Below are positions 53,109-62,932 of a DNA stretch of 64,000 nt, piece after piece. Origin of the DNA: Flavobacterium hankyongi (GTDB taxonomy: Bacteria > Bacteroidota > Bacteroidia > Flavobacteriales > Flavobacteriaceae); assembly GCF_036840915.1 (NCBI RefSeq), contig NZ_CP085725.1, positions 3,100,001-3,164,000 on the forward strand. The letters are read 5' to 3'. The notes beneath the pieces are model-generated. The model worked only from the letters and a program-made list of their open reading frames with translations, was not told the DNA's origin and searched no databases. Each line of letters opens with the position of its first letter. Position 1 is the first letter of the stretch. The position numbers and the translations under genes are program-made.

Positions 53109-56100
53109 ATGAAAAAATACTCCTTAATAGTTACACTTTTTTTTTATTTATTTTCCTTTGCTCAGGAAAAGAGGAAAGTTTCTGTTGAATGGATTGAGAA
53201 TAGTTTGTATAAACACAATCAATCTTTCCAGTTTAGAATTCCATTTATAAAGTCCGAAAGTCTTCAGTTTAATGATGAAAGTAAAACCATTTTATTATCG
53301 GAGAAATTTAAGACTGATGCTGATATTGATGAAGGTAGTTTAATTATTTCAAATCTTGTTTTGGAAAATATTTCTTCAGAGACTTTAGGGGAATTAAATA
53401 AAGCAAAAATAAAATCTAATATTGTAGCAACAATTTCTAATGCTAAGGCTAGAGATGTGAACTACGCTGTTTTTTCTTTTTCGCCAATTATTAAACAAGA
53501 TGGTGTTTATAAAAAGGTAAAAAGTTTAGAATATTCATTTAGTTATTCAACTGTGTCTTCAGTTTCTTCCAAAAATGTAATGGCCTTGTCAAGTTCTGTT
53601 TTAAAAACTGGAGAATGGAAAAGGTTTTATGTTCAAAGATCTGGTGTGTATAAAATTACTAAAGCATTTTTATCTAGCTTGGGTTTTAATGTTAATGTTG
53701 ATCCTAGGACTATTAAAATATACGGTAATGGTGGGAGGATGATTCCGCTTGTAAATTCTGTGCCTTATCCATTTGATATTGCTGAAAATGCTATTCAATT
53801 TATTGGTGAAGAAGATGGTTCTTTCCAAGATAATGATTATATTCTTTTTTATGCGGAAGGAGTTGATAATTGGAATGATGATAGTGAAACACACGTTAAT
53901 TTGTACGGAGATAAATCCTATTACTACATTACTTCTTCAATTGGGAACGGTAAAAGAATTCAAAATTTAAATGAACCAATTCAATCTCCTAATAATGTTT
54001 ACTCCTCTTTTGATGATTATCAATTTCATGAAATTGATAGGGTTAATATAGCTAGATTAGGGAGAACATGGTATGGTGAGCAGTTTAATTTTGAAAATCA
54101 ACAAACTTTTCAATTTAATTTTCCTAACATACAAACGGCCAATCCAATCAAGATAAAGGTTAGGGCTGCTGCGTCAGCTGCGTCAGTTACGAATATGGGG
54201 GTCAATGTTAATGGGCAGTCAATTGGTGCTATTTCATTTACTGCATCAAACCCACAAGGTCCAGTTTATGCATCGGCAAATATTCTTGACACGTCATATT
54301 CTTCAAATTCACAAAATATATCTGTTGTATTAAAATATAATAATAATGGTGTTCCTAGTAGTAATGCATTTCTTGATTATATAGCAATTACTGCTAAATC
54401 AGATTTGAAAGGTTTTGGTAAACAATTTCGTTTTAAAGTTAATGATGTTACTACTCAAGTTGGTGTTTGTGAATATCAGATAAGTAACGCAACCAGTATT
54501 GGGCAAATTTGGGATATTACAGATATATATAATGTTACTTCTAAGCAAAACTCAGGGTTGTCAACAATTTCTGTTAAAGCTACAATGGGGCAAGCTAAAA
54601 AATATATTGTAGTTGATAATAACGACTTTTATAGTCCAGAAAAAGATAGTGATCCTTCTGTTTCAAATCAGGATTTAAAAGGCACCATTTTTTATGATAA
54701 TCAAGGTCAATTAAAGGATGTCGATTATGTAATTGTTTCACCAGCTTATTTGTCAGGTCAGGCAGAAAGATTGGCAAATTTTCATAGAAATTATTCTTCG
54801 TTGAATGTTAAAGTGGTTACATTAGAGATGTTGTACAAAGAGTTTTCTTCTGGTAAGCCAGATATTGGTGCAATTAGGAATTTTGTGAAATATATTTACG
54901 ATAATGATCCTTTTGTTCCTGGAGATAGAATAAAATACGTTTGCTTGTTTGGAGATGCTTCTTTTGATTTTAAAGATAGAATTCAGAATAATACTAATGT
55001 GGTTCCTATTTTTCATTCTTTAGAAAGTTTTTCTTTAGTTTCTTCGTTTGTCTCAGACGATTATTTTGGATTAATGGATTCTAATGAAGGAAATATGCTG
55101 TCAAATTTAGGTTTGGATTTAGCTGTTGGTAGAATTTTGGTAAGTAATGTTGAGCAAGCAGAACAGATGGTTACTAAAATTATTGACTACCACGACTTAA
55201 AATCATATGGAAGATGGCGTAATAATATAGTATTTATTTCAGACGATATTGATAAAGGCAGTGATAGTACTTTGCAGCAAAACATGAATGCTTTGGGTGA
55301 TGTAATAGTAAATCAAAAAAAATTCATCAATCTTAAAAAAATCTATATGGATGCCTATGTTCAGGAAACTACATCAGGAGGGCAAAAGTATCCTAAAGCG
55401 AGAGAAGAAATGTTTAATGCTTTTGGTCAAGGAGCGTTGGTTTTTAACTATTTAGGTCATGGGGGAGAAGATGGTCTTTCAAGTGAGAGAATCTTTGAAA
55501 TTCCAGATGCAAAAACTTTGGCAAACAAATATAAATACCCATTGTTTATAACTGTGACATGTGAATTTACTCGTTTTGATAACCCTTTAAGGCCAACAGC
55601 TGGCGAGCTTGTATATCAAAATCCAGCAGGAGGTTCAATAGCGATGGTAACAACGACGAGGCAAATTGGACAAGGTACAGGCGAGACTTTTAATACTAAT
55701 TTTGGAGCAAGATTGTTCTCGTATGGATCAAATGTTTATCCTTCTATTGCAGAAGCTGTTCGTTTAACAAAGGCTGCTTCTTCAAACCCAGGGAATAATG
55801 TTATTTCTTACATTGGTGATCCAGCCTTGATGTTAGCTATTGCTAAGCCTAAAGTCCGATTAACAAAAATAAATGATGTTCCAATTGCTTTATCTACAGA
55901 TAATTTACAAGCGCTTAGTTTTGTTAAATTGTCGGGAGAAGTGACGGATGAGTTAGATAATGTTTTGACATCTTATAATGGTGATGTGGCGGTTCAGATT
56001 TTTGATAAAGATGTTAATCGTGGTACATTGGTTAATGATGGGATTGGGACTCCAATGAGTTTTGTAACCCTTGGAGAAACTATTTTTAGAGGTAATGCTT

Positions 56101-56930
56101 CTGTAAATAACGGTTTGTTTGAATTTGGGTTTGTAGTTCCAAAAGATATAAAAATAAATGTTGGTAATGGTAAGGTGAGTTTTTATGCAAAACATAATAC
56201 ATTACTTCAAAATCAAACAGGATGGGATACTACTATTAAGGTAGGAGGAATAAATACTAATGCAGAGGTTGATATCACTGGGCCTCGTGTCAGAATTTAT
56301 ATGAATGATGAAACATTTGTTTCTGGAGGAATTACAGATCAATCACCTCTTTTCTTGGCATTTCTTGAGGATGAGCATGGAATAAATACGGCAAGTGGAA
56401 TTGGTCATGATATCATTGCTTATCTGGATGGTGATGAAACAAAACCTTATGTGTTAAATGATTATTATGAAACTGAGTTAAATGATTATACGCAAGGAAA
56501 ATTAAAGTATCCTTTTAGAAATTTAGCTCCAGGATTACATACTTTAACATTTAAAGCATGGGATGTGTACAATAATTTGATAACTGCAGAGTTACAGTTT
56601 ATAGTAGTGGGTGATGAAACATTGATGATTACAAATGTTTTAAATTATCCAAATCCATTTGTTAATCATACTGAGTTTTGGTTTACGCATAATAAACCTT
56701 CAGAACCTCTTGAGGTACAAGTTCAAGTTATGACAGTTACTGGAAAGATAGTGTGGTCTAAAAATCAATTAATCACTACAGAAGGTTTTACTTCAAGAGA
56801 TATTACTTGGGATGGAAGAGATGATTTTGGGGATAAAATAGGTAAGGGAGTATATGTGTATAAATTAACTGTTAAGTCAACTTTAACGAATAAAAAGACG
56901 GAAAAGTTTGAGAAACTAGTAATACTTTAA
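53109..56930 (+). CDS. porU: type IX secretion system sortase PorU
   Basis: 1273 residues from the ATG at 53109 (a GTG 9 bp upstream is less likely), with signal peptide MKKYSLIVTLFFYLFSFAQ. The C25 gingipain-like peptidase domain has catalytic His784 (NYLGHGGEDG) and Cys818 (TVTCEFTRFDNPLRP). The C-terminus carries a CTD-like beta domain (VLNYPNPFVNHTEFWF, GKGVYVYKLTV). PorU removes T9SS sorting domains at the cell surface and attaches cargo to lipopolysaccharide. Cargo such as the metallopeptidase at 15233-17332 should be substrates. PorV is 40 bp downstream. Confidence 0.95.
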   Translation: MKKYSLIVTLFFYLFSFAQEKRKVSVEWIENSLYKHNQSFQFRIPFIKSESLQFNDESKTILLSEKFKTDADIDEGSLIISNLVLENISSETLGELNKAKIKSNIVATISNAKARDVNYAVFSFSPIIKQDGVYKKVKSLEYSFSYSTVSSVSSKNVMALSSSVLKTGEWKRFYVQRSGVYKITKAFLSSLGFNVNVDPRTIKIYGNGGRMIPLVNSVPYPFDIAENAIQFIGEEDGSFQDNDYILFYAEGVDNWNDDSETHVNLYGDKSYYYITSSIGNGKRIQNLNEPIQSPNNVYSSFDDYQFHEIDRVNIARLGRTWYGEQFNFENQQTFQFNFPNIQTANPIKIKVRAAASAASVTNMGVNVNGQSIGAISFTASNPQGPVYASANILDTSYSSNSQNISVVLKYNNNGVPSSNAFLDYIAITAKSDLKGFGKQFRFKVNDVTTQVGVCEYQISNATSIGQIWDITDIYNVTSKQNSGLSTISVKATMGQAKKYIVVDNNDFYSPEKDSDPSVSNQDLKGTIFYDNQGQLKDVDYVIVSPAYLSGQAERLANFHRNYSSLNVKVVTLEMLYKEFSSGKPDIGAIRNFVKYIYDNDPFVPGDRIKYVCLFGDASFDFKDRIQNNTNVVPIFHSLESFSLVSSFVSDDYFGLMDSNEGNMLSNLGLDLAVGRILVSNVEQAEQMVTKIIDYHDLKSYGRWRNNIVFISDDIDKGSDSTLQQNMNALGDVIVNQKKFINLKKIYMDAYVQETTSGGQKYPKAREEMFNAFGQGALVFNYLGHGGEDGLSSERIFEIPDAKTLANKYKYPLFITVTCEFTRFDNPLRPTAGELVYQNPAGGSIAMVTTTRQIGQGTGETFNTNFGARLFSYGSNVYPSIAEAVRLTKAASSNPGNNVISYIGDPALMLAIAKPKVRLTKINDVPIALSTDNLQALSFVKLSGEVTDELDNVLTSYNGDVAVQIFDKDVNRGTLVNDGIGTPMSFVTLGETIFRGNASVNNGLFEFGFVVPKDIKINVGNGKVSFYAKHNTLLQNQTGWDTTIKVGGINTNAEVDITGPRVRIYMNDETFVSGGITDQSPLFLAFLEDEHGINTASGIGHDIIAYLDGDETKPYVLNDYYETELNDYTQGKLKYPFRNLAPGLHTLTFKAWDVYNNLITAELQFIVVGDETLMITNVLNYPNPFVNHTEFWFTHNKPSEPLEVQVQVMTVTGKIVWSKNQLITTEGFTSRDITWDGRDDFGDKIGKGVYVYKLTVKSTLTNKKTEKFEKLVIL

Positions 56931-56970
56931 TAAAAGAATATATATTTGTCAAATATTTATAAAAGCTGAA

Positions 56971-58143
56971 ATGAAAAAAATTGGTTTTCTAATTACCGGA
57001 CTATTATTTGCCCTGAATATACAAGCCCAAAACGAAAGACCTATTACCACTGGAGTACCGTTCTTATTGATTGCAGCCGATGCTCGTTCTGCTGGTATGG
57101 GTGATAATGGAGTTGCTACTTCTCCTGATGCGTTTTCACAACAATTTAACCCAGCTAAATATGCTTTTTCCTTAAAAAAGCAAGGATTTACAGCTAGTTA
57201 CACACCTTATTTGACTGATTTGGTAAATGATATTTCATTAGGACAAATCAATTATTTCAATAGATTTAATGAAAGAAGTGCTTTTGCTGGTAGTTTACGT
57301 TATTTTAGTTTAGGAGAAATTGAATTAACTGATAGAGAGAGTAATTCATTAGGAAATGTTAAACCAAACGAATTGGCATTCGATTTATCATATGCACTTC
57401 AATTAAGTGATAGATTTTCTATGGCTGTTGCTGGTAGATATATCCGTTCAAACCTGAGATTTGCAACAACAAATACTGATGCTTCTTCGGCGAATACTTT
57501 TGCGGTGGATGTTGCTGGTTTTTATCAGTCTGAAGAGATGGCTTTTAATGATTTTAACGGTAGATATCGTTTAGGATTTAATATACAAAATTTGGGGCCA
57601 AAAATTTCATACGAAGGTGATATTGAAAGAAGTTCCAACTTTTTACCTGCTAATTTAAGACTAGGTGGAGGTTTCGATTTTATCTTTGATGAATATAATA
57701 AGGTTGCTGCTAATTTAGAATTTACAAAATTATTAGTACCTACTCCAAAAGTTGTTACTGATAAAGATGGTAATGGTATCGTTGATGGTAGCGAGTATCA
57801 AGCAGCAGCTGATGAATACAATAATATAAGTTGGGCATCAGGTGTTTTTAAATCTTTTGGTGATGCGCCTGATGGATTTAAAGAGGAAATAAAAGAATTT
57901 ACATATTCGGCAGGTTTAGAATATTGGTACCAAGATTCATTTGCTTTAAGAGCTGGGTACTTTAATGAAAGTAAAGATAAAGGTGCTAGAAAATTTGCAA
58001 CGATAGGGGCAGGATTTAGATATACTGCTATAACATTAGATGTTTCTTATCTGTTTTCAGCATCGAAAGTCAAAAATCCATTGGAAAACACATTGCGTTT
58101 TTCATTAACGTTTAATTTTGGTGATGACTATGATCAATATTAG
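56971..58143 (+). CDS. porV: type IX secretion outer-membrane shuttle protein PorV
   Basis: 390 residues. Signal peptide MKKIGFLITGLLFALNIQAQ, then a FadL-like outer-membrane barrel: ITTGVPFLLIAADARSAGMG, SFQQFNPAKYAFSLK-type region and repeated beta strands ending LRFSLTFNFGDDYDQY. PorV (LptO) binds the C-terminal signal of T9SS cargo and delivers it to PorU. Pairing with porU is standard. Confidence 0.95.
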   Translation: MKKIGFLITGLLFALNIQAQNERPITTGVPFLLIAADARSAGMGDNGVATSPDAFSQQFNPAKYAFSLKKQGFTASYTPYLTDLVNDISLGQINYFNRFNERSAFAGSLRYFSLGEIELTDRESNSLGNVKPNELAFDLSYALQLSDRFSMAVAGRYIRSNLRFATTNTDASSANTFAVDVAGFYQSEEMAFNDFNGRYRLGFNIQNLGPKISYEGDIERSSNFLPANLRLGGGFDFIFDEYNKVAANLEFTKLLVPTPKVVTDKDGNGIVDGSEYQAAADEYNNISWASGVFKSFGDAPDGFKEEIKEFTYSAGLEYWYQDSFALRAGYFNESKDKGARKFATIGAGFRYTAITLDVSYLFSASKVKNPLENTLRFSLTFNFGDDYDQY

Positions 58144-58161
58144 AAATAGAAAATAATTAAT

Positions 58162-58203
58162 AAAAAATCCAAATTTCATTTTTTTGAAATTTGGATTTTT
58201 TTT
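58162..58203 (+). terminator. porV terminator
   Basis: 17-bp perfect stem (58162-58178 with 58185-58201; core aatccaaatttca) with a T-rich loop and tail. Confidence 0.9.
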
Positions 58204-58215
58204 CCCTTATAAAGT

Positions 58216-58698
58216 ATGAAAGAAATTAAAATTGACACGAAAATCTTAGTCTTTAATTCAGTTGAAGAACTTTTTAAAGAAGATCAAGATTTAATGAAGA
58301 AAGCGGTTGAAGTAAGGAAAAATGCGTATGCACCCTATTCAAAATTCAAAGTTGGAGCTGCATTATTGTTGGATAATGGAGAAATAGTAGTGGGGTCAAA
58401 TCAAGAAAATGCGGCCTATCCGTCTGGATTGTGCGCTGAACGAGTAGCTATTTTTCAAGCAGGAGCAGTATATCCTGATGCTAAAATTGTAAAGATGGCT
58501 ATTACTGCTGGTGCAACAGAAAATATAACGACAAAACCTATCCCACCTTGTGGTGCCTGTCGTCAGTCTATATTTGAATATGAGTTTAGGCAAGATCTTT
58601 CCATAGAAATATATTTTATGGGAGAAACAGGTGAAGTGTATAAATCAGATTCGATTCAAAATCTATTACCGCTTACATTTGATAAAAACTATTTATAA
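58216..58698 (+). CDS. cdd: cytidine deaminase
   Basis: 160 residues. Zinc-deaminase motifs CAERVAIF and PIPPCGACRQSIFEYE, preceded by YAPYSKFKVGAALL. It deaminates cytidine and deoxycytidine to uridine forms in pyrimidine salvage. It lies 12 bp after the porV terminator and before the pdhA promoter, so it may be expressed from read-through or a weak promoter not seen here. Confidence 0.93.
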   Translation: MKEIKIDTKILVFNSVEELFKEDQDLMKKAVEVRKNAYAPYSKFKVGAALLLDNGEIVVGSNQENAAYPSGLCAERVAIFQAGAVYPDAKIVKMAITAGATENITTKPIPPCGACRQSIFEYEFRQDLSIEIYFMGETGEVYKSDSIQNLLPLTFDKNYL

Positions 58699-58744
58699 AT
58701 TAGAAAAATTACGCTGTAAATTTTATCAATTATTAGGAATGTCT

Positions 58745-58752
58745 TACTTTTG
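58745..58752 (+). promoter_or_regulatory. -7 element of the pyruvate dehydrogenase operon
   Basis: TACTTTTG followed by CTCTTCGCAA, 74 bp before pdhA; no clear TTG at the expected distance. Confidence 0.5.
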
Positions 58753-58826
58753 CTCTTCGCAAATTTGTGTGAGGTCAATTTTTTGCGTCTTATAAAATAA
58801 TTACACACAATACTTTACAAAGTCAC

Positions 58827-59825
58827 ATGAAAGAAGTAACAAAAGAAGTTTTATTAAAGTGGTATGAAGATATGCTGTTTTGGCGTAAATTCGAGGACAA
58901 ATTAGCAGCCGTTTATATCCAACAAAAAGTTAGAGGATTTTTACATTTATACAACGGACAAGAAGCAGTTCTTGCAGGAGCCATACATGCAATGGATTTG
59001 TCTAAAGACAAAATGATTACTGCATACAGAAACCACGTTCAGCCTATTGCAATGGGTGTAGATCCAAGAAAAGTAATGGCGGAGTTATATGGTAAAGTTA
59101 CTGGAACTTCAAAAGGTATGGGAGGTTCAATGCATATTTTTTCTAAAGAACACGGGTTCTATGGAGGTCATGGTATTGTAGGAGCACAAATTCCAGTAGG
59201 TGCAGGTATCGCTTTCGCTGATAAATATTTTGAAACAGGGGGAGTAACATTAACTTATTTTGGAGATGGAGCTGCACGTCAAGGTTCATTACACGAAGCT
59301 TTCAATATGGCTATGAACTGGAAATTGCCAGTTGTATTTATCGTTGAAAACAATGGATATGCAATGGGTACTTCAGTAGAAAGAACAGCTAATCATACAG
59401 ATATCTGGAAATTAGGTTTAGGATATGAAATGCCATGTGGGCCAGTTGACGGTATGAATCCTATTAAAGTTGCTGAAGCTATGCACGAAGCTATTGATAG
59501 AGCACGTCGTGGCGACGGACCAACCTTTCTTGAAATGAAAACATACCGTTACAGAGGACACTCAATGTCTGATGCACAATTATACAGAACCAAAGAAGAA
59601 GTGGAAGAATACAAAAAAATCGACCCGATTACTCAGGTTCTCGATATGATTAAAGAAAACAAATATGCTACTGATGCCGAAATCGAAACTATCGACCAGA
59701 GAGTTGCCGATTTAGTAACTGAATGTGAAAAATTCGCTGATGAATCTCCATTCCCTACTGCAGAGCAATTATACGACGTAGTATATGAACAAGAAAATTA
59801 TCCATTTATCCCTCATAGATTATAA
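58827..59825 (+). CDS. pdhA: pyruvate dehydrogenase E1 component, alpha subunit
   Basis: 332 residues. The thiamine diphosphate motif runs from FGDGAARQGSLHEAFNMA to VENNGYAMG; the phosphorylation-loop region RYRGHSMSDAQLYRTKEE is also typical. It decarboxylates pyruvate together with a beta subunit, which is not adjacent here and must be encoded elsewhere. The E2 gene follows after 3 bp. Confidence 0.95.
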   Translation: MKEVTKEVLLKWYEDMLFWRKFEDKLAAVYIQQKVRGFLHLYNGQEAVLAGAIHAMDLSKDKMITAYRNHVQPIAMGVDPRKVMAELYGKVTGTSKGMGGSMHIFSKEHGFYGGHGIVGAQIPVGAGIAFADKYFETGGVTLTYFGDGAARQGSLHEAFNMAMNWKLPVVFIVENNGYAMGTSVERTANHTDIWKLGLGYEMPCGPVDGMNPIKVAEAMHEAIDRARRGDGPTFLEMKTYRYRGHSMSDAQLYRTKEEVEEYKKIDPITQVLDMIKENKYATDAEIETIDQRVADLVTECEKFADESPFPTAEQLYDVVYEQENYPFIPHRL

Positions 59826-59828
59826 ATT

Positions 59829-61445
59829 ATGGCAACAGTAATTACAATGCCTCGTTTGAGCGATACGATGACGGAAGGAACCGTGGCAACATGGCTTAAA
59901 AAAGTGGGTGACAAAGTAAAAGAAGGTGATATTCTTGCCGAAATTGAAACAGACAAAGCTACTATGGAGTTTGAGTCTTTCAATGCAGGAACGCTATTAC
60001 ATATTGGAATCGAAGCTGGTCAATCTGCACCAGTAGATTCATTGTTAGCAATTATCGGAAACGAAGGAGAAGATATTTCGGCATTATTAAATGGAGGAAC
60101 TGCTTCTAAAGTTGAAACTGCTGTGCCAGTTGTAGAAGAAAAATCTTCACAAGTTGCTGCTCCAACAGCTGAATTACCTGTAGGAGTAAAAGTAGTGACT
60201 ATGCCTCGCTTGTCTGATACCATGACAACAGGAACAGTTGCGACTTGGTTAAAAAAAGTTGGAGACGCAGTTAAAGAAGGAGATATCCTTGCTGAAATAG
60301 AAACAGATAAAGCAACTATGGAGTTCGAATCATTCAATGCTGGTACTTTGTTGTACATTGGTATTGAAGAAGGTGGTTCGGCACCAGTTGATAGTATATT
60401 AGCAATTTTAGGCCCTGTGGGAACAGATGTTTCAGGTGTAGTGGCTAACTTTAAAGTTGGAGGTGCTGTTGAGGCTCCAAAAACTGAGGAAGTAAAAGCA
60501 GAAACGAATACTCCAGTTGCGCTTACAACTCCGGTTGCAACTACATCTGGTAGAATTTTTGCTTCTCCGTTAGCTAAAAAAATTGCAGAAGAGAAAGGAA
60601 TTAATCTTTCACAAGTAAATGGTTCAGGAGAAAACGGAAGAATTACAAAAGCAGATGTTGAGAATTTTGTGCCAGGAGCTGCTGCTGTAAGTACGCCAGT
60701 TCAAGCTGTTGCTCAAGCTCAAGCTGCTGTTAGTGCAGTTAAACCATTTGTTCCTGCTGGAGAAGTTTTCCAAGAGGAAGTGAAAAATTCACAAATGCGT
60801 AAAGTAATTGCAAAACGTTTATCAGAATCTAAATTTACTGCACCACATTATTATTTGACTATCGAGTTAGATATGGATAATGCGATTGCTTCACGTAATA
60901 TGATTAATGGTTTGCCAGAAACGAAAGTTTCTTTCAATGATATGGTGATTAAAGCATCTGCTATGGCATTGAAAAAGCATCCTCAAGTGAACTCTCAATG
61001 GAAAGATGAAGCTACAATTATCAATCACCATGTGAATATTGGTGTAGCTGTAGCTGTTGAAGACGGATTGGTGGTTCCAGTATTGAAATTTACAGACCAA
61101 ATGAGCTTAACGCAAATTGGTGCATCTGTTAAAGATATGGCGGGAAGAGCGAAAGCTAAAAAAATCCAACCTGCAGAAATGGAAGGAAGTACATTTACAA
61201 TTTCTAACTTAGGAATGTTTGGTATACAATCTTTCACATCTATCATCAACCAGCCTAATTCAGCTATTTTATCAGTAGGTGCTATTGTAGAAAAACCGGT
61301 GGTTAAAAATGGTCAAATCGTTGTTGGAAATACAATGACAGTAACTTTAGCATGTGATCATAGAACTGTTGATGGTGCAACTGGAGCACAATTCTTGCAA
61401 ACGTTCAAAGCATTTATGGAAAACCCAGTTACAATGTTAGCATAA
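59829..61445 (+). CDS. pdhC: pyruvate dehydrogenase E2 component with two lipoyl domains
   Basis: 538 residues. Two lipoyl domains (about 2-76 and 123-197) with lipoyl-lysines Lys43 and Lys161 in the identical motif ETDKATMEFES, joined by Ala/Pro linkers. A peripheral-subunit-binding domain (about 244-280, IFASPLAKKIAEEKGINLSQ) and the catalytic acetyltransferase domain (about 313-538) with DHRTVDGATGAQFL follow. The two lipoyl domains are near-copies at the protein level but differ at many synonymous sites, so the duplication is old. Confidence 0.95.
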   Translation: MATVITMPRLSDTMTEGTVATWLKKVGDKVKEGDILAEIETDKATMEFESFNAGTLLHIGIEAGQSAPVDSLLAIIGNEGEDISALLNGGTASKVETAVPVVEEKSSQVAAPTAELPVGVKVVTMPRLSDTMTTGTVATWLKKVGDAVKEGDILAEIETDKATMEFESFNAGTLLYIGIEEGGSAPVDSILAILGPVGTDVSGVVANFKVGGAVEAPKTEEVKAETNTPVALTTPVATTSGRIFASPLAKKIAEEKGINLSQVNGSGENGRITKADVENFVPGAAAVSTPVQAVAQAQAAVSAVKPFVPAGEVFQEEVKNSQMRKVIAKRLSESKFTAPHYYLTIELDMDNAIASRNMINGLPETKVSFNDMVIKASAMALKKHPQVNSQWKDEATIINHHVNIGVAVAVEDGLVVPVLKFTDQMSLTQIGASVKDMAGRAKAKKIQPAEMEGSTFTISNLGMFGIQSFTSIINQPNSAILSVGAIVEKPVVKNGQIVVGNTMTVTLACDHRTVDGATGAQFLQTFKAFMENPVTMLA

Positions 61446-61465
61446 TAAAATAAAATTATAGAATG

Positions 61466-61495
61466 AAAAGTCCCGATTCATTCGGGATTTTTTAT
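61466..61495 (+). terminator. terminator of the pyruvate dehydrogenase operon
   Basis: Stem aagtcccga / tcgggattt with one G-T pair and a 4-nt loop, then a T-rich tail. Confidence 0.75.
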
Positions 61496-61587
61496 TTTTA
61501 CAAAAAATAGTATTTTGAAATCGAAGATTATTTCATCTGTTCGCCAAAATGGCTCGGGTCACGAACACCAAAAAACAATATAAATTT

Positions 61588-62268
61588 GTGAGTAAAAATA
61601 TAATCATCACAGGAACTTCTAGAGGAATAGGATACGAATTAGCGTTGCAATTCGCTCATGCAGGTTATCAAGTATTAGCCATTTCAAGAAAAACACCTCA
61701 ATTATTAATTGAGAATTCAAATATTACTTGCTTATCGGTAGATCTATCTATTGAAGAAGATTTACAGGAAGTGGATAAATTCATCAATTCAACATGGAAA
61801 AAAGTGGATATTATAATTCATAATGCAGGAAGTTTGCTTCACAAACCTTTTGAACAAATTTCGACTAAAGAATTTGAAGATATTTATAAAGTGAATGTTT
61901 TTGGTGTTGCAGCTTTAACACGTGTTTGTATTCCTTATTTATCAAAAGGCAGTCATGTTGTTACAATCAGTTCAATGGGAGGTATTCAAGGTAGCATGAA
62001 ATTTGCTGGTTTAGCTGCTTATAGTTCGAGTAAAGGAGCAGTAATTACTTTGTCAGAATTATTAGCAGAAGAATATAAAGAAAAAGAAATTGCTTTTAAT
62101 GTTTTGGCTTTAGGTGCCGTGCAAACAGAAATGCTTCAAGAAGCTTTTCCTGGCTATCGAGCGCCAATAACAGCAAAAGAAATGGCTGACTATATTTTTA
62201 ATTTTGCGTTGACTGGAAATAAATATTATAACGGAAAAGTGCTTCAGGTTTCTTCAACAACTCCTTAG
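61588..62268 (+). CDS. SDR family oxidoreductase
   Basis: 226 residues from a GTG (MSKNIIITGTSRGIGYELAL); an in-frame ATG at 61549 would add 13 residues of unlikely sequence, so the start is uncertain. Canonical SDR features are intact: GTSRGIG, HNAGSLL, the catalytic Ser in TISSMGG and YSSSK. This contrasts with the tyrosine-less SDR of the light operon. Substrate unknown. The SprT-like gene follows by 21 bp. Confidence 0.85.
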   Translation: MSKNIIITGTSRGIGYELALQFAHAGYQVLAISRKTPQLLIENSNITCLSVDLSIEEDLQEVDKFINSTWKKVDIIIHNAGSLLHKPFEQISTKEFEDIYKVNVFGVAALTRVCIPYLSKGSHVVTISSMGGIQGSMKFAGLAAYSSSKGAVITLSELLAEEYKEKEIAFNVLALGAVQTEMLQEAFPGYRAPITAKEMADYIFNFALTGNKYYNGKVLQVSSTTP

Positions 62269-62289
62269 CAATTGTGAATTCATAATTTA

Positions 62290-62883
62290 ATGGACGTTTT
62301 ATATAAATACATACCTGAGAATTCTGTTCCAATGTGTTTTGAGTTAATTAAAGCTAATCATGTGCATCTCAAAATTGTAAATGAACGTATTACAAGACAC
62401 GGAGATTATCGTCGAGATACAGATGGTTCTCATGTTATTACAGTGAACTTTTCACAGAATAAATACAGGTTTCTAATCACATTAATTCATGAGATTGCCC
62501 ATTTAGTAGCTTTTGAAAAGTATGGACGACAAATAAAACCACATGGAGATGAATGGAAAATGACTTTTCAAAGATTAATGGTTCCTTTTATTAGACCAGA
62601 AATTTTTCCTAATAATTTACTTCCACTTATTGCAAGACATTTTAGGAATCCTAAAGCAAGTAGTGATACAGATACTACTTTGGCATTGGCCTTAAAACAA
62701 TTTGACCCAATAAACGATAAAAATTATGTTTTCGAAATTCCTTATGGAAGTACATTTAGAATTCATAATGGGAAAATTTTTAAAAAAGTAGCGCTTAGAA
62801 CAAAGCGAATAGAATGTTTAGAAATTGCAACTGGAAAAGTATATTTGTTTAACCCAAATGCTGAAGTTGAGCTGTTGAGTTAA
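62290..62883 (+). CDS. SprT-like zinc metallopeptidase-domain protein
   Basis: 197 residues. Zinc motif HEIAHLVAFEKYG followed by KPHGDEWKMTFQRLM, the SprT pattern with a third His. The C-terminal part (FEIPYGSTFRIHNGKIFKKV) resembles the zinc-ribbon region of the family but lacks the cysteines. SprT proteins are related to the DNA-protein crosslink protease Spartan; the bacterial role is unclear. Upstream sequence (62276-62290) is aattcataattt-type repeat. Confidence 0.88.
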   Translation: MDVLYKYIPENSVPMCFELIKANHVHLKIVNERITRHGDYRRDTDGSHVITVNFSQNKYRFLITLIHEIAHLVAFEKYGRQIKPHGDEWKMTFQRLMVPFIRPEIFPNNLLPLIARHFRNPKASSDTDTTLALALKQFDPINDKNYVFEIPYGSTFRIHNGKIFKKVALRTKRIECLEIATGKVYLFNPNAEVELLS

Positions 62884-62887
62884 AGTT

Positions 62888-62903
62888 TATCTTTGTACCT
62901 TTG
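62888..62903 (+). promoter_or_regulatory. two adjoining -7 elements of manC
   Basis: TATCTTTG (62888-62895) is directly followed by TACCTTTG (62896-62903), then CAAGC. Either could serve manC, whose ATG is 29 bp beyond. Confidence 0.55.
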
Positions 62904-62932
62904 CAAGCTTGTTACTTTGTAACTCAAATATT

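Noticed and set aside
59829..60430. Possible recent tandem duplication of the E2 lipoyl domain
   Set aside because: The proteins are very similar but codons differ at many synonymous sites, and two lipoyl domains are normal for this enzyme in the group.
61581..61588. TAAATTTG overlapping the presumed GTG start of the SDR gene
   Set aside because: If used as a -7 element, transcription would start downstream of the only sensible start codon. In DNA this AT-rich the match is probably coincidental.
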